Source of the DNA: Bacteroidales bacterium UBA755
Lineage (GTDB): Bacteria; Bacteroidota; Bacteroidia; Bacteroidales; UBA932
Reading direction: 5' to 3'
DNA length: 10,619 bases
Assembly (NCBI GenBank): GCA_002297815.1
Contig: DBKH01000092.1
Coordinates: forward strand, 1 to 10,619
Below the pieces are notes generated by a model. It was not told the origin of the DNA. It saw nothing but the letters and a program-made list of their open reading frames with translations, and searched no databases. Positions 1 to 6,548 of the stretch are shown here, in pieces (the first letter of the stretch is position 1; every line of letters begins with the position of its first letter). The translations under genes and the position numbers were made by a program.

Positions 1-482
1 GCTGCTCCCGGAGCGGAAATCACCGCCAATGAATATGGCAGCGTGGGGAGTCGCAGACGCTTCTGCAAGTCCAGCAATCCTTCCCTACCCAACCGTTCGA
101 TTGTCTCTTGCCTGCGGCGTTCGTTCGCACCGAGGGTGAACTCCGGATCGATGTCGTCTATATTCAAGGAAAATCCGTACACGGGATGGTAGCCGACCTG
201 CACGCAGGCAAGGATTTCCATCCCGGCCTCCAGTGACGAGCCGGTCACGCTTCTGAACCGTTGGTCGATGAGATTCCAGCGGAACGCCCAGATTGTGGCG
301 CGGGTCTTCGCAACGACTCCCCCACCCTCACTCTGAGAGAGTTCCAGATAGCAATGGCCGTTCTGCTTGTGGCTGAGGCTGCTGATTTCGGCCTTTACCC
401 AAAGCCGCTGAGGGAAAGTGCCCTCCACAACGGATTTCAGACGAGCCTGAAGAGTAAACAGGTCTATGTACTTCTTTTCCAT
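1..482 (-). CDS. xseA: Exodeoxyribonuclease VII large subunit (partial, N-terminal 160 residues)
   Basis: The large subunit of exonuclease VII degrades single-stranded DNA to oligonucleotides in the cytoplasm, as a complex with the small subunit XseB. Reading leftward from the ATG at 482-480 gives an open frame that leaves the window without a stop. The visible part is the N-terminal OB-fold nucleic-acid-binding region. It opens with MEKKYIDLFTLQARLKSVVE, then WVKAEISSL (residues 28-36) and GHCYLELS (42-49), matching the family pattern of a VEGEIS-type strand followed by GHxYF-L. At residues 151-161 SLAVISAPGAA matches the family's I-VITSPTGAA-type start of the nuclease domain. The remaining roughly 250 residues lie outside. 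A purine-rich AGAAAGGA lies about 8 nt upstream of the ATG, and a candidate -7 box is at 510-503. It is divergent from engB. Family assignment is firm; intactness of the rest cannot be judged. Confidence 0.93.
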   Translation of the reverse strand, partial: MEKKYIDLFTLQARLKSVVEGTFPQRLWVKAEISSLSHKQNGHCYLELSQSEGGGVVAKTRATIWAFRWNLIDQRFRSVTGSSLEAGMEILACVQVGYHPVYGFSLNIDDIDPEFTLGANERRRQETIERLGREGLLDLQKRLRLPTLPYSLAVISAPGA

Positions 483-502
483 ATTAACAGTCCTTTCTCT
501 TA

Positions 503-510
503 CAAATTTA
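503..510 (-). promoter_or_regulatory. Candidate Bacteroidota -7 promoter box for xseA
   Basis: On the minus strand the bases read TAAATTTG, a full match to the TAnnTTTG -7 consensus used by the primary sigma factor of Bacteroidota. It ends about 20 nt before the xseA ATG, which would give a leader of roughly 15 nt. The expected TTTG-like -33 element about 20 bp upstream is weak (CTTTTAC around 536-530). The TTTG consensus is known for the phylum; its use here is inferred. Confidence 0.45.
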
Positions 511-522
511 ACAAAAATCCAC

Positions 523-530
523 TATCTTTG
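523..530 (+). promoter_or_regulatory. Candidate Bacteroidota -7 promoter box for the engB-rluD cluster
   Basis: The plus strand reads TATCTTTG, a full match to the TAnnTTTG -7 consensus of Bacteroidota. Transcription would start about 7 bp downstream, leaving a leader of about 20 nt before the engB ATG at 559. That leader contains the purine run AGAAAGAAAG directly ahead of the start, with no strong Shine-Dalgarno, as is usual in the phylum. No clear TTTG is seen at -33. It lies 12 bp from the opposing xseA box, so the two promoters would overlap. Confidence 0.55.
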
Positions 531-558
531 TAAAAGAATCGCTTAGGCAGAAAGAAAG

Positions 559-1152
559 ATGACCATTACTGAAGCAAAATTCGCAGGCAGCTGCACTAGA
601 GCCAGCCAAAAGCCCTCCCGCAGACTGCCGGAGTTCGCGTTCATCGGACGCTCAAATGTCGGCAAGTCATCGCTGATCAACATGTTGTGCGGCAACCGCA
701 AGCTTGCGAAGACCTCATCCACTCCTGGAAAGACCCAACTGATCAACCACTTCATCATCAATGACAGCTGGTATCTCGTTGATCTTCCGGGCTACGGTTT
801 CGCAAAGATCTCACAAAAAGGACGCGAGGAACTCCGGAAAATGATCAACGACTACATCGAAAAGTCGGAGGAGATGGTCGTGCTCTTTGTCCTGATCGAC
901 TCTCGGCACGACATAACGAAGATTGATAGGGAGTTTCTGGCCGGGCTCGGGGAGAACGGCATCCCGTTCGCGATCATATTCACAAAAGGCGACAAACTCG
1001 GACCGAATGCCTTGAAGGCGCAGATTGAGCGGGACAAGGAGATCCTGTCTGAAGATTGGGAGGAGCTGCCGCCGATGTTCGCTTCCAGCTCTGAGACCGG
1101 AGCCGGAAAGGAAGATATATTGGACTATATTCAACAATACATTAATTTATAG
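559..1152 (+). CDS. engB: Ribosome biogenesis GTPase EngB (YsxC/YihA)
   Basis: A small TRAFAC-class GTPase that acts in the cytoplasm in late assembly of the large (50S) ribosomal subunit. All G motifs are visible in the 197-residue product. G1 is GRSNVGKS (30-37), G2 lies in STPGKT (54-59), G3 is DLPGYG (75-80), G4 is TKGD (142-145) and G5 is SSET (177-180). The SNVGKSS P-loop, the TPGKTQLINHF switch I and the DLPGYGFA switch II are characteristic of EngB and separate it from Era and Der. The length is typical for the family. The ATG at 559 is preceded by a purine run and a plausible promoter, and no earlier in-frame start is needed. It is the first gene of a co-directional cluster; prs follows after 9 bp. 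Confidence 0.97.
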   Translation: MTITEAKFAGSCTRASQKPSRRLPEFAFIGRSNVGKSSLINMLCGNRKLAKTSSTPGKTQLINHFIINDSWYLVDLPGYGFAKISQKGREELRKMINDYIEKSEEMVVLFVLIDSRHDITKIDREFLAGLGENGIPFAIIFTKGDKLGPNALKAQIERDKEILSEDWEELPPMFASSSETGAGKEDILDYIQQYINL

Positions 1153-1161
1153 CATAGTTTA

Positions 1162-2133
1162 ATGCACATGGAACACAGAATGGAATTGTTTGCCTGCAGA
1201 GCCTCCAAAGACTTTGCGTGCAAAGTTGTTGACGAACTAAACATCATCGGGGCCAATGCTGGAGAAAAGTACCATCTTGGGGCTTCCGAAGTGACCCAAT
1301 TCAGCGATGGAGAGTTCGTGCCCTCTTTCACGGACAGCGTCAGAGGCGCGACCGTGTTCATCCTGCAGTCAACTTTTCCACCCACGGAGAATCTGATGGA
1401 ACTTCTGCTGACCATCGACGCGGCCAAAAGGGCCTCAGCCGACAAGGTCATCGCTGTGATGCCGTACTTCGGATGGGCCAGACAGGACCGCAAGGACAAG
1501 CCTCGTGTCTCGATCGGAGCGAAGCTGGTGGCCAATCTTCTTACAGCGGCAGGAGTTGACAGAATCATGACCTGCGACCTTCACGCCGACCAGATCCAGG
1601 GCTTTTTCGACCTTCCTGTTGACCACATCTACGCCAGCAAGGTGTTCATTCCTTATCTTAGGTCTCTGAACATCGAGAACCTTGCGATCGCGGCTCCTGA
1701 CATGGGCGGTGCAAAAAGGGCTAACGCCTATGCAAAGGATCTCGCCTGTCCGGTAATCATCTGCCACAAATCCCGCGAGAGAGCCAATGTGGTGGCTTCA
1801 ATCACGGCAATCGGAGAAGTTGAGGGCAAGAACATCGTGATTGTCGATGACCTAATCGACACGGCAGGAACTCTCGTGAAGGCAGCGGAAGTGCTAATGG
1901 AAAAGGGTGCTGCCAGTGTCAGAGCATGTGCAACACACGCGGTACTTTCCGGTCCGGCTTACGATAGAATCAACAATTCCTGCTTAAAGGAAGTTTTTGT
2001 GACAGACACAATTCCTATCAAGAACGGTGTCGATTCTAAGAAAATAAGAGTGGTTTCTATGGCTGAGACTTTCGCTGCTATTATACGCAAGGTCTATAAC
2101 TACGAGCCTATAAGTACAGAGTTTATATTCTAA
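1162..2133 (+). CDS. prs: Ribose-phosphate pyrophosphokinase (PRPP synthetase)
   Basis: Transfers pyrophosphate from ATP to ribose 5-phosphate to make PRPP, the precursor of purine, pyrimidine, NAD, histidine and tryptophan synthesis; cytoplasmic and usually hexameric. The 323-residue frame shows RQDRKDKPR (107-115) and the Mg/ATP motif DLHADQIQGFF (139-149). K203 and R205 in HKSRERAN correspond to the catalytic flexible-loop Lys and Arg. The PRPP-binding motif VIVDDLIDTAGTL (226-238) is also present. The binding loop reads DTAGT, where many class I enzymes have DTGGT. The N-terminus is somewhat divergent. Starts at 1162, 1168 and 1180 are all possible: the first gives a slightly long protein for the family (about 310-320) and the last (MELFACRAS) aligns better with usual starts. 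None has a strong ribosome binding site. It sits 9 bp after engB and 3 bp before the next gene, suggesting co-transcription. Confidence 0.96.
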   Translation: MHMEHRMELFACRASKDFACKVVDELNIIGANAGEKYHLGASEVTQFSDGEFVPSFTDSVRGATVFILQSTFPPTENLMELLLTIDAAKRASADKVIAVMPYFGWARQDRKDKPRVSIGAKLVANLLTAAGVDRIMTCDLHADQIQGFFDLPVDHIYASKVFIPYLRSLNIENLAIAAPDMGGAKRANAYAKDLACPVIICHKSRERANVVASITAIGEVEGKNIVIVDDLIDTAGTLVKAAEVLMEKGAASVRACATHAVLSGPAYDRINNSCLKEVFVTDTIPIKNGVDSKKIRVVSMAETFAAIIRKVYNYEPISTEFIF

Positions 2134-2136
2134 GAG

Positions 2137-2418
2137 ATGAAAACGGTTCTCGCTGCGATAATCCTGCTTGGATTAGGAGTGATCGGGATGTGCTTTAACA
2201 TCATATTCCGAAAAAACGGCAAGTTCCCTGAGACCGAGATCAGTCGCAACGAGAACATGCGCAAGCTAGGCATAAAGTGCATGCGGGAGCAAGACGAGGA
2301 GATCTTTTCGAAAAAGAAGCCGCGCAAAAGCGAATCATGCACCGGAACCTACAGTGACGCCTGCACCGGATGCAGTTTCTATGAATATGAGTTCGGAGGC
2401 AAGAAGCCCAAAAATTAG
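2137..2418 (+). CDS. Small single-pass membrane protein with C-terminal cysteines, function unknown
   Basis: A 93-residue protein of unknown function. Residues 4-24 form one hydrophobic membrane segment, followed by a short basic stretch (FRKNGKF). Next comes the motif GKFPETEISRNENMRKLGIKC (28-48). From memory, a GKFPxTxI-x-NxxMRKxGIxC pattern recurs in small 'membrane or secreted' proteins of Bacteroidota. The tail is Lys-rich (EEIFSKKKPRK, 54-64) and then carries Cys68, Cys76 and Cys79; the last two form CTGC. With Cys48 this gives four cysteines on one side of the membrane that could bind a metal or form disulfides, which is inference only. Cys19 lies inside the membrane helix, and there is no lipobox. 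It starts 3 bp after the prs stop and ends 43 bp before der, consistent with co-transcription. That placement and the conserved motif argue that it is a real gene. Confidence 0.8.
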   Translation: MKTVLAAIILLGLGVIGMCFNIIFRKNGKFPETEISRNENMRKLGIKCMREQDEEIFSKKKPRKSESCTGTYSDACTGCSFYEYEFGGKKPKN

Positions 2419-2461
2419 AGCCGCTGAAAATAATTGAATATTTAGAAGTAACAGAATCATT

Positions 2462-3772
2462 ATGAGTTTAGTAGCTATAGTTGGACGCCCGAACGTCGGC
2501 AAATCCACACTTTTCAACAGGCTTGTCGGTATGCGTCAGGCCATCGTTGATGAGACCGCTGGCGTGACAAGAGACCGTCACTACGGCAAATGCGAATGGT
2601 GCGGCAAAGAGTTCTCCGTGGTGGACACGGGAGGTTGGACAACCAATTCGGACGATGTTTTCGAAGAGGCCATCCGCAAACAGGTCGTGATTGCCATCGA
2701 GGAGGCTGACGCGATAATATTCATGGTCGAGGCAGCAGCCGGTATCACTGACTACGATGCTGAGATCGCCGACATCCTGCGCCGGAGCAAAAAACCTGTT
2801 GTCCTGTGTGTCAACAAGGTGGATTCCGGAGAAAAGATGTTCGACGCCTACCAGTTCTATTCATTGGGACTTGGAGAGATCTGGGCCACCTCAGCGGCGA
2901 ACGGAAGCGGAACCGGTGATCTTCTGGACGAGGTTCTCAAGGTTCTGCCCGAAGAGAAGCCTCAGCAGGGCGATGACCGCCCTGATCTTCCGCACATCAC
3001 GATTGTGGGAAAGCCGAACGTCGGCAAGTCGTCCTTGACCAATGCCCTGCTCGGTGAGGAAAGGAACATCGTGACACCGGTTGCCGGGACCACAAGAGAC
3101 TCTATCTCAACCCTCTACAACAAATTCGGCCACGAGTTCATGCTCGTGGACACCGCTGGGATGCGCAGGAAGGCAAAGGTCAACGAGGACCTGGAGTTCT
3201 ATTCCGTGATGCGTTCCATCAGAGCGATCGAGCATTCAGATGTCTGCATCCTAATGATCGATGCCAACAGCGGAATGGAGGCTCAAGACATGAGCATATT
3301 CAATCTCATCGTCCGCAACCGCAAGGCCTGCGTGCTGGTGGTCAACAAATGGGACCTCTTCCTCAAGGACAGCAACACAATGAAGGAATATGAAACCTCG
3401 CTTCACCGCAGAATAGCTCCGTTCGATGACGTGCCTATAATATTCACGTCCGTGACTAAGAAGCAAAGGATTATGGACGTGCTCGATGCAGCAGAACATG
3501 TCTATGAGAATTATTCGCGCAAGCTATCAACAGCAAGACTGAATGAGGCTTTGCTTCCGGAAATTGAGAACTATCCGCCTCCAGCATGGAAAGGTAAGTA
3601 CGTAAAAATCAAGTATGTGACCCAACTTCCGACAAGATTTCCGGCTTTCGCGTTCTTCTGCAACCTGCCTCAATACGTCAAAGAGCCGTACAAGAGATTC
3701 CTTGAGAACAAGCTTAGGGAACATTTCGACCTGCATGGATGTCCTGTTCAGATATTCATGAGAGCTAAATAA
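2462..3772 (+). CDS. der: Ribosome biogenesis GTPase Der (EngA)
   Basis: An essential double-GTPase that binds the 50S subunit and promotes its maturation. The 436-residue protein has the full architecture. GTPase domain 1 carries G1 GRPNVGKS (8-15), G3 DTGG (55-58), G4 NKVD (118-121) and G5 TSA (143-145). An acidic linker covers about 164-175. GTPase domain 2 carries G1 GKPNVGKS (183-190), G3 DTAG (230-233), G4 NKWD (295-298) and G5 TS (329-330). A KH-like RNA-binding domain follows (about 350-436), including YPPPAWKGKYVKIKY and ending in GCPVQIFMRAK, close to the family's CPI-I-FR ending. Length is normal. The ATG at 2462 gives the classical start MSLVAIVGRPNVGKST. It lies 43 bp after the small membrane protein gene, the longest gap in the cluster, in an AT-rich spacer with no clear promoter. 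The LysE-type gene follows after 9 bp. Confidence 0.98.
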   Translation: MSLVAIVGRPNVGKSTLFNRLVGMRQAIVDETAGVTRDRHYGKCEWCGKEFSVVDTGGWTTNSDDVFEEAIRKQVVIAIEEADAIIFMVEAAAGITDYDAEIADILRRSKKPVVLCVNKVDSGEKMFDAYQFYSLGLGEIWATSAANGSGTGDLLDEVLKVLPEEKPQQGDDRPDLPHITIVGKPNVGKSSLTNALLGEERNIVTPVAGTTRDSISTLYNKFGHEFMLVDTAGMRRKAKVNEDLEFYSVMRSIRAIEHSDVCILMIDANSGMEAQDMSIFNLIVRNRKACVLVVNKWDLFLKDSNTMKEYETSLHRRIAPFDDVPIIFTSVTKKQRIMDVLDAAEHVYENYSRKLSTARLNEALLPEIENYPPPAWKGKYVKIKYVTQLPTRFPAFAFFCNLPQYVKEPYKRFLENKLREHFDLHGCPVQIFMRAK

Positions 3773-3781
3773 TGACTGCCT

Positions 3782-4426
3782 ATGCTGCTAGAGATTCTGA
3801 AAGCATTCATTATTGGAATTTGCGCATCGGCCCCTTTAGGTCCGGTGGCGATAATTGTGCTTCAGAAGTCTATCTGCTATGGGCATAAAGCCGGTTTCAC
3901 GACCGGTCTTGGTGCTTCACTTGTTGACACAGCCTACGCCATCATCTCGATCTTCGCATGGGCTTTCGCCCAAAATTTCATCAACACCTACGAATCCATA
4001 ATATTCCTCATCGGTGGACCTGTGATTGTCCTGCTGGGATATTCAATGGCTTTCAAGGATCCGTTTAGGAAGATGGAGCCGGGGGATGTCAAGTCTCGTG
4101 GAGCTTCACCGAAGGATTTCCTCCAAGCTGTAGCCACCACAATCTCCAACCCTGGAGCGATACTCGTGATGTTCGCTCTGTTCGCCTTCTTTCAGGTGGA
4201 TGTAACCGACAGAAGTTTTAGGATTTACCCGATCATCCTTGCGGTCGCTGGCGGCTCAATAGCCTACTGGCTCTTCTTCTCATGGTTTTTCAGCAATTGG
4301 AGAAAGGCTTTTGACATGAAAAAGATAATGTGGATGAACAGAATCGCGGGAATCATCATAATAATCATAGGGTTAGCCCTGCTCGGAGAAGGTGCGTTCG
4401 ACTTGCTCTTCGCAGGCGGAAAGTAA
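3782..4426 (+). CDS. LysE/RhtB-family inner-membrane exporter
   Basis: A 214-residue integral membrane protein of the LysE/RhtB superfamily, whose known members export amino acids or related small molecules. About six hydrophobic segments are visible near residues 5-27, 42-65, 72-92, 112-138, 150-170 and 186-206. The N-terminal helix carries SAPLGPVAIIVLQKS (16-30), followed by GHKAGFTTGLGASLVDTAYA (34-53). This matches the family pattern PGP, then a G-x-G-LG segment and an acidic residue in helix 2. The SNPGAIL motif (122-128) in the fourth helix matches the family's NPKA/NPG segment. Substrate cannot be inferred. The ATG at 3782 was chosen because the ATG overlapping the der stop at 3772 is in a different frame. 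It is tightly placed between der and the PASTA protein gene, with gaps of 9 bp on both sides. No functional link to ribosome assembly is evident. Confidence 0.85.
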   Translation: MLLEILKAFIIGICASAPLGPVAIIVLQKSICYGHKAGFTTGLGASLVDTAYAIISIFAWAFAQNFINTYESIIFLIGGPVIVLLGYSMAFKDPFRKMEPGDVKSRGASPKDFLQAVATTISNPGAILVMFALFAFFQVDVTDRSFRIYPIILAVAGGSIAYWLFFSWFFSNWRKAFDMKKIMWMNRIAGIIIIIIGLALLGEGAFDLLFAGGK

Positions 4427-4435
4427 TTTACGAAT

Positions 4436-5224
4436 ATGGCGGATAAAACAGACAAAAAAGGTTTCTTCGGGAACTGGATTGTGAAGAACATCATCCTTGC
4501 GGTGTTGTTTTTCACGGTTTTGATAATCTTCAACTCGATTCTTCTGAGCACGATCACAAACCACAACAAGACCATAGTGGTTCCGGATTTGACAAGCATG
4601 AGCCTTAATGAGGCAAGGCACGAGGCGACTAAACTGAAGTTGAGAACAGAGGTAATCGACTCGATTTTCGTCAGGAAAATGGAGAAAGGGGCAGTTTATA
4701 GCCAGAATCCAGCAGCCGGTTCTAGGGTCAAGAAAGGGAGGAGAATCCTCCTGACTATAAATGCCAAGAATGCCAAGAAAGTTAGCATGCCGAACTTGGT
4801 CGGCTACTCCATGCGCCAAGCAAAAGCCGAGCTGAACTCTAAGGGACTAGCTCTTGGAAAACTCATCTATGTCAATGACATTGCAACCAACAATGTGCTA
4901 AGACAGATTTACAGGAATCGTGAGATCAAACCTGGCACGCAAATCGAAACTGGTACGGAAATCAACCTTGAGGTTGGACTCAACAGTGATGACAACCTGA
5001 CCTACGTTCCTGATGTCAAAGGGCTGAAATATCTCAGAGCCATAGATGCTGTACATGACAACTCATTGAACATTGGTCGCATTGTTTTCGACAAAGGCAT
5101 CAGGAGCTACAGCGACTCTCTGAACGCCTCGGTGACAAGGCAGACTCCTGAGGCTTCAAGTAATCCGATTCTCATGGGGTCTGACGTAACCCTTTACCTA
5201 TCATTGGACAAGAAAGACGAATAA
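4436..5224 (+). CDS. Membrane-anchored protein with three PASTA domains, no kinase
   Basis: A 262-residue protein with a short basic cytoplasmic N-terminus (KTDKKGFFGNWIVK), one membrane helix (about 18-40) and a periplasmic part made of three PASTA repeats. PASTA 1 covers about 46-112 (IVVPDLTSMSLNEA, then VYSQNPAAGSRVKKG). PASTA 2 covers about 114-182 (VSMPNLVGYSMRQAK, then IKPGTQIETGTEI). PASTA 3 covers about 188-257 (TYVPDVKGLKYLRA, then QTPEASSNPILMGSDVTLYL). PASTA domains bind peptidoglycan or beta-lactams in Ser/Thr kinases and penicillin-binding proteins of Gram-positive bacteria. This protein has neither a kinase nor a transpeptidase domain. As I recall, such orphan PASTA proteins beside an RluD-type gene are a recurring Bacteroidota arrangement. 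A cell-wall sensing or tethering role is inference. The rluD start lies 1 bp after its stop, so translational coupling is likely. Confidence 0.9.
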   Translation: MADKTDKKGFFGNWIVKNIILAVLFFTVLIIFNSILLSTITNHNKTIVVPDLTSMSLNEARHEATKLKLRTEVIDSIFVRKMEKGAVYSQNPAAGSRVKKGRRILLTINAKNAKKVSMPNLVGYSMRQAKAELNSKGLALGKLIYVNDIATNNVLRQIYRNREIKPGTQIETGTEINLEVGLNSDDNLTYVPDVKGLKYLRAIDAVHDNSLNIGRIVFDKGIRSYSDSLNASVTRQTPEASSNPILMGSDVTLYLSLDKKDE

Positions 5225-5225
5225 A

Positions 5226-6299
5226 GTGGACGAGGAGAGACTTTACAACGACCAAGAAGAAAACGTCGAGGACGAGGAGCAGGGAATGTTCGAGCATTTC
5301 CGGCTCAATGTCGATGTCGGACAGACACCCATGCGTGTGGACAAGTACATGGCCACGCATCTTGAGGACACATCTAGACATAGGGTTCAGTGCGCCATCA
5401 AGGAAGGCTATGTACGTGTGAATGACAAGGTTGCGAAAGCGAACCTAATCATCAGACCTGGGGATGTAATCCGGTTCGTGATGCCGTACCGCCGCCGTGG
5501 ACTGGAGATTCTTCCACAGGACATTCCACTGAACATAGTCTACGAGGACAATGACCTTCTCGTCGTCAACAAGGCCGCTGGAATGGTCGTCCACCCTGGA
5601 CACGGACACTTCGAAGGAACTCTCATCAACGCTCTCTCCTATCATCTGGGAATATCCCAGGGCCCTGAGGCCGCTGACGAGAGAATGGGCATCCTTGTAC
5701 ACAGAATCGACAAGGACACCTCCGGACTACTTGTCGTGGCGAAGAACGATGAGACTCAGCTGGACCTTGCGCGCCAGTTCTTCGAGCATTCAATCGAGAG
5801 GCGGTACGTGGCCGTTGTCTGGGGCAACATCAAGGAGGATGAGGGGACTATCGACGGGAACATCGGGCGCGATCCCAACGACAGGCTCAGGTTCAGGGTT
5901 TATACCGGTGACGATGACCGTGGCAAGCATGCCGTGACACATTACAAGGTGCTTGAGAGGTTCGGTTATGTTACCGTTGTCGAGTGCAAGCTGGAGACCG
6001 GGCGCACGCACCAGATTAGGGTTCACATGAGTTACATCGGGCATCCGTTGTTCAATGACGAAAGGTACGGTGGGTCAGAGATCCGCAAGGGCACAATCTA
6101 CGCCAAGTACCGTCAGTTCATCCAGAACTGTTTCGAGATTTGCCCACGTCAGGCTCTTCACGCCAAGACTCTTGGCTTCGTGCATCCTGGCACAGGCAAA
6201 TGGATTCAGTTCGATTCTCAGCTTCCGGAAGACATGACCGCTATGATTGACAAATGGAGGAATTACGTCAATTTCGTCAAGGTGGAAGAGGATGAATGA
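5226..6299 (+). CDS. rluD: RluA/RluD-family 23S rRNA pseudouridine synthase
   Basis: Converts specific uridines of 23S rRNA to pseudouridine; RluD itself modifies helix 69 and supports 50S maturation. An S4 RNA-binding domain spans about 34-95 (TPMRVDKYMATHL, then IKEGYVRVNDKVAKANLIIRPGD). The catalytic domain follows, with YEDNDLLVVNKAAGMVVHPG (106-125). The signature is HRIDKDTSGLLVVAK (159-173), where Asp162 is the expected catalytic aspartate. GRTHQIRVHM (259-268) and LHAKTLGFVHP (311-321) complete the fold. Which RluA-family target it has cannot be settled by eye; RluD is the best match given the S4 domain. The 357-residue frame opens at a GTG directly after the PASTA stop and carries a very acidic 20-residue leader. 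An ATG at 5286 (MFEHFRLNVD) with AGGAG 6 nt upstream is a credible alternative start giving 337 residues. It is the last gene of the rightward cluster. Confidence 0.92.
   Translation: MDEERLYNDQEENVEDEEQGMFEHFRLNVDVGQTPMRVDKYMATHLEDTSRHRVQCAIKEGYVRVNDKVAKANLIIRPGDVIRFVMPYRRRGLEILPQDIPLNIVYEDNDLLVVNKAAGMVVHPGHGHFEGTLINALSYHLGISQGPEAADERMGILVHRIDKDTSGLLVVAKNDETQLDLARQFFEHSIERRYVAVVWGNIKEDEGTIDGNIGRDPNDRLRFRVYTGDDDRGKHAVTHYKVLERFGYVTVVECKLETGRTHQIRVHMSYIGHPLFNDERYGGSEIRKGTIYAKYRQFIQNCFEICPRQALHAKTLGFVHPGTGKWIQFDSQLPEDMTAMIDKWRNYVNFVKVEEDE
5275..5279 (+). promoter_or_regulatory. Shine-Dalgarno-like AGGAG ahead of an alternative rluD start
   Basis: AGGAG ends 6 nt before the in-frame ATG at 5286, an ideal spacing for a ribosome binding site. 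It could indicate that translation starts there rather than at the GTG at 5226. Caution: the bases also encode the acidic Glu-rich leader, where GAG repeats arise by chance, and Bacteroidota depend little on Shine-Dalgarno pairing. Confidence 0.3.
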
Positions 6300-6340
6300 T
6301 TTCATATTGAGCTGACTGAGAAAGATTTCCTATTGGATGA

Positions 6341-6408
6341 CCAGAATAAAAAAAGAAACTTTCAAATTTTGCACGTTACCAAAATTTGAAAGTTTATTTT
6401 TATTCTGG
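6341..6408. terminator. Long AT-rich inverted repeat, possible bidirectional terminator
   Basis: The arms at 6356-6371 and 6380-6395 are a perfect 16-bp inverted repeat (AAACTTTCAAATTTTG) around the 8-nt loop CACGTTAC. After a small internal mismatch (AAAG against AT) the pairing resumes for 11 bp, with CCAGAATAAAA at 6341-6351 matched by TTTTATTCTGG at 6398-6408. The T-rich 3' flank (TTTATTTTTATT) and A-rich 5' flank fit termination from either side. It starts 42 bp after the rluD stop. The stem is AT-rich, so it may be a weak terminator or a different structural element. Confidence 0.6.
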
Positions 6409-6454
6409 CCATAGGCTAATATGTCAAAAAACATTCTGAGTTTATCATAATGCA

Positions 6455-6516
6455 CGGTTACTTCTACAGGCTATAATACACGGTCACTGAGCTTGTCGAA
6501 GTGACGATAGTAACCG
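6455..6516. repeat. Nested inverted repeat (REP-like) between the two hairpins
   Basis: Outer arms CGGTTACT (6455-6462) and AGTAACCG (6509-6516) enclose inner arms GTCACT (6483-6488) and AGTGAC (6500-6505). The inner loop is GAGCTTGTCGA. The left outer arm and the start of the inner element (CGGTTACT, CGGTCACT) are also near-identical direct repeats. The inner element resembles short CACTGAGCTTGTCGAAGTG-type hairpins that I recall as dispersed intergenic repeats in many bacterial genomes. Whether it is repeated in this genome cannot be told from one window. Confidence 0.5.
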
Positions 6517-6548
6517 ACTCTTTAATTATTCGCAATCTTGTCACTATG

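Noticed and set aside
2462..3772. Internal duplication in der (two similar P-loop segments) considered as a gene fusion
   Set aside because: Tandem GTPase domains are the normal architecture of Der/EngA.
4373..4819. Minus-strand frame of 148 codons across the LysE-PASTA junction
   Set aside because: It overlaps two well-supported plus-strand genes and has no recognisable motif.
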